This document shows positions 61,683 to 64,000 of a DNA stretch of 64,000 bases, piece by piece; position 1 is the stretch's first letter, and each line of letters opens with the position of its first letter. This DNA comes from Microbacterium yannicii (GTDB lineage: Bacteria > Actinomycetota > Actinomycetes > Actinomycetales > Microbacteriaceae). Both the position numbers and the translations under genes were made by a program. The notes beneath the pieces were generated by a model. It was not told the origin of the DNA, did no database searches, and saw nothing but the letters and a program-made list of their open reading frames with translations. The DNA is taken from the NCBI RefSeq assembly GCF_024055635.1, contig NZ_JAMXMB010000031.1:1-64000 (forward strand), in the 5' to 3' direction.

Positions 61683-64000
61683 TCACTGACGCGCCATGGC
61701 GACACGCAACCGCTCGTTCGCGTCGACGAGGTGATCGTGATCATCGTCACCGGTGTCGATCCGCACCCAGTGGATCTTCCCCGTGAACCGACTGCCCTGC
61801 GGCGTGTAGTCCTCGCTGACGGGGGTGCCCGACTCGTACCCCACATCGGTCGTCTCGTCGGCCGAGAACACCAGCGGCTGCGTGGCCTCCACCCGTCCCG
61901 TGCCGACGGCCTCCCCATCGCAGCGGAGCGTGACGTCTCCCCCCTTCGCCAGCCCACCGCCGTCGTAGACGAACTCCATGCGCACCTGGTGCGCCCCCTC
62001 GGGGAGGCGCGAGCCCGACGTCGTGGCGAAGTGGTGGATCCCCAGCACGTTGTACACGAACTTCAGGACGCCGTCGTCGACGAAGAGGGTCCATCCGCCG
62101 AATCGGCCGCCCTGCGCGATGATCACACCCTGCGCGCCCCCCGACGGGATATCGAGTTCGGCGGTCACGGTGAACGACTTGTTCTTGATGCTCACGACGC
62201 TGTTCTCGGAAAGCCTGCCCATCCCAGGGAAGAGCAGCTGCGAGGTGCCCTTCACGAGCGTGGGCCGACCCGCGATGTCGGGGTTGAGACGATCGGCGGT
62301 GCGATCATCCAGGGGCAGCACGTTGTACTTGACGGCCTCGATGAGCCACAGCCGCTGAAGCTCGTGGAGCCGCTCGGGATGCTGCGCCGAGAGGTCCTGG
62401 GCCTGGCTGTAGTCGACGCTGCCGTCGTAGAGCTCCCAGACATCGTCGTCGAACGCGACCAGGGCGCCGCCGGTCATCACCCAGGGTGTCCGGTGCTTCG
62501 TGACAGCGCTCCAGCCGCGGTGGTAGACCCCGCGGTTGCCGAACATCTCGAAGTACTGCAGGTCATGGCGCTCCGCGGCATCCGCCTCGTTGAAGGCGTA
62601 GAGCATGCTCGTGCCCTCCATCGGCGACTGCTGCACACCGTTGACCATCGTCGGCTCGGGAAGACCCGCGGCCTCGAGAATGGTCGGGGCGACGTCGATG
62701 CAATGCGTGAACTGCGAGCGCAGCCCGCCGTTCTCGGCGATGCCGTTGGGCCAGTGCACGATCGCGCCGTTGCGCGTGCCACCCCAGTGCGAGGCGACCT
62801 GCTTCGTCCACTGGAACGGGGTGTCCATGGCCCACGCCCAGCCGACCGCGTAGTGGTTGTACGAGTACGGTGTGCCGAACTCGTCCATCTTGGACAGCAT
62901 GAACTCCGGCGTCTCGAGGGCCGCCATGCCGTTGAAATTGGCCATCTCGTTGAAGGCGCCGTTGATCGTGCCCTCGGCCGAGGCGCCGTTGTCACCGATG
63001 ATGTAGTAGACGATCGTGTCCCCGAGCACGCCGAGGTCGTCGATGGCGTCGATCACACGCCCCACGTGATGGTCGGTGTGCTCCAGAAAGCCGGCATAGA
63101 CCTCCATCTGGCGTTCGAGTACCGGCTTGAGCTCGTCAGGCATCTCGTCCCACGCGGGGATCTCGTCGTGCCGTGGCGTGAGTTCGGCGTCCGCTGGGAT
63201 GACGCCCAGTGCCTTCTGCTGCTCGAAGGTGCGCTCTCGCTGAGCGTCCCAGCCGTCTGCGAATCGGCCCTTGTACTTGTCGGCCCACTCCACCGGCACG
63301 TGGTGCGGCGCGTGGGTGGCACCCGGCGCGAAGTACACGAAGAACGGCTTGTCCGGCATGAGAGCCTTCTGGGTCCGGATCCAGCTGATGGCGTGGTCAG
63401 CGAGGTCTTCCGTCAGGTGGTATCCCTCCTCGGCCGTCGCGGGAGGCTCGACCGCTGTCGTGCCCTCGTACAGCGCCGGCTCCCACTGGTTGTTCTCGCC
63501 GCCGATGAAGCCGTAGAACGTCTCGAAGCCGCCACCGCCGGACGGCCACGCGTCGAACGGGCCGAGGGGCGAGGACTGCCACACCGGCACCTCGTGGCAC
63601 TTGCCGAACTGCGCCGTCGAGTAGCCGTTGAGCTTCAGGGTCATGGCCAGCGGTGCCTTGGTGTTCGGCCGCAGGGAGCTGTTGCCGGGCGCTGAAGTCG
63701 CCGTCTCGGTGATGCTCCCCATCCCCACCGAGTGGTGGTTGCGGCCGGTCAGCATCGCCTGACGCGTCGGCGCGCAGAGCGCCGTCGTGTGGAAGCGGTT
63801 GAACTTCAGCCCTCCCCCGGCGAGCTTCTCGGCGTTCGGAGTCGCGCACGGACCGCCGAAGGCACTGGATGCGCCGAATCCGACGTCATCGAGGAGCACG
63901 ATCAGCACGTTCGGCGCACCGGCGGGCGGCAGCAGCGGCTCGATCGGCGCGAAGGCGGTCGCCGGGTCCTTGGCGTCGTACGTGGTGAGGCCCGGAGATC
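61683..64000 (-). CDS. Arylsulfatase (partial, 5' end outside the window)
   Basis: At least 772 residues of a sulfatase very similar in layout to the one at 44912-47263. It has the formylglycine site CAPTR (Cys codon at 63774-63776), LLDDVGFGASSAFGG, IIGDNGASAEGT and the same laminin-G-like C-terminal region. The frame continues without a start to the right edge: the codons before the apparent GTG at 63908 match the N terminus of the other sulfatase (TYDAKDP..., PPAGAPN), so the real start lies beyond 64000. The two are paralogues with different CxPxR versions (CSPTR and CAPTR). Confidence 0.92.
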   Translation of the reverse strand, partial: SPGLTTYDAKDPATAFAPIEPLLPPAGAPNVLIVLLDDVGFGASSAFGGPCATPNAEKLAGGGLKFNRFHTTALCAPTRQAMLTGRNHHSVGMGSITETATSAPGNSSLRPNTKAPLAMTLKLNGYSTAQFGKCHEVPVWQSSPLGPFDAWPSGGGGFETFYGFIGGENNQWEPALYEGTTAVEPPATAEEGYHLTEDLADHAISWIRTQKALMPDKPFFVYFAPGATHAPHHVPVEWADKYKGRFADGWDAQRERTFEQQKALGVIPADAELTPRHDEIPAWDEMPDELKPVLERQMEVYAGFLEHTDHHVGRVIDAIDDLGVLGDTIVYYIIGDNGASAEGTINGAFNEMANFNGMAALETPEFMLSKMDEFGTPYSYNHYAVGWAWAMDTPFQWTKQVASHWGGTRNGAIVHWPNGIAENGGLRSQFTHCIDVAPTILEAAGLPEPTMVNGVQQSPMEGTSMLYAFNEADAAERHDLQYFEMFGNRGVYHRGWSAVTKHRTPWVMTGGALVAFDDDVWELYDGSVDYSQAQDLSAQHPERLHELQRLWLIEAVKYNVLPLDDRTADRLNPDIAGRPTLVKGTSQLLFPGMGRLSENSVVSIKNKSFTVTAELDIPSGGAQGVIIAQGGRFGGWTLFVDDGVLKFVYNVLGIHHFATTSGSRLPEGAHQVRMEFVYDGGGLAKGGDVTLRCDGEAVGTGRVEATQPLVFSADETTDVGYESGTPVSEDYTPQGSRFTGKIHWVRIDTGDDDHDHLVDANERLRVAMARQ

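Noticed and set aside
61683..63908. GTG at 63908 as the start of the second sulfatase
   Set aside because: Codons upstream of it to the window edge continue the homology with the other sulfatase, so the gene begins beyond 64000.

Overview
The window is high-GC DNA (roughly 70% by eye). Gene content and protein style point to an actinobacterium of the Microbacteriaceae, most likely Microbacterium or a close relative. Supporting signs are a ClpB without the usual N domain preceded by an HspR-type HAIR operator, an ECF41 sigma factor beside a carboxymuconolactone-decarboxylase-like gene, an LLM flavin oxidoreductase of F420-type appearance, very many starts with a -10-like hexamer only 5-8 nt upstream (leaderless style), and the heptamer GGATGCC/GGCATCC scattered through genes and paired in hairpins. 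It looks like ordinary chromosome: no rRNA, tRNA, CRISPR array, transposase, integrase or phage gene was recognised.

Layout. 1-6.7 kb: aldo/keto reductase and a divergent MocR regulator, a YdeI-type protein, the ECF41 sigma unit with its own-type promoter, pyrE and xth. 6.9-18.3 kb: envelope and surface block, with a sigma factor fused to an anti-sigma-like zinc finger and membrane segments, an HxlR-controlled operon, a 1683-residue vWA/prealbumin-repeat protein with a sortase signal, and a two-component pair. 18.3-26.5 kb: a 93-bp palindromic tandem repeat, an FMN reductase, a NatAB-like ABC exporter, a glucose-6-phosphate dehydrogenase paralogue, RraA, and a divergent ArsR-type repressor/MFS pair with twin operators. 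26.7-31.5 kb: a type III PKS-methyltransferase-flavin monooxygenase operon in srsABC-like order, a convergent UbiA prenyltransferase and a nitroreductase. 31.6-42.7 kb: clpB, a SulP transporter, a GlxA-type regulator, two GT4 glycosyltransferases, an LLM oxidoreductase and a GAP-family membrane protein. 42.7-50.2 kb: a formylglycine-generating enzyme, a HAD hydrolase, an arylsulfatase, cardiolipin synthase and an AbiEi/endonuclease-like gene between copies of a noncoding repeat. 50.2-64 kb: a 1-kb repeat field, then mostly membrane proteins (two AI-2E family, K+ channel, ClC, second SulP, DUF998-like), SHOCT/DUF6325 small proteins, DUF2252, and a second arylsulfatase that runs off the right end.

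How they fit. The formylglycine-generating enzyme has both catalytic cysteines and the two sulfatases carry CxPxR sites, so enzyme and substrates sit together; two SulP permeases could handle released sulfate (inference). The PKS operon probably makes a methylated, hydroxylated phenolic lipid or quinone for the membrane. Several regulators lie beside recognisable operators, and these are listed individually. Intergenic DNA is unusually rich in palindromic and tandem repeats, including three genes whose 3' ends with stop codon are duplicated just downstream.
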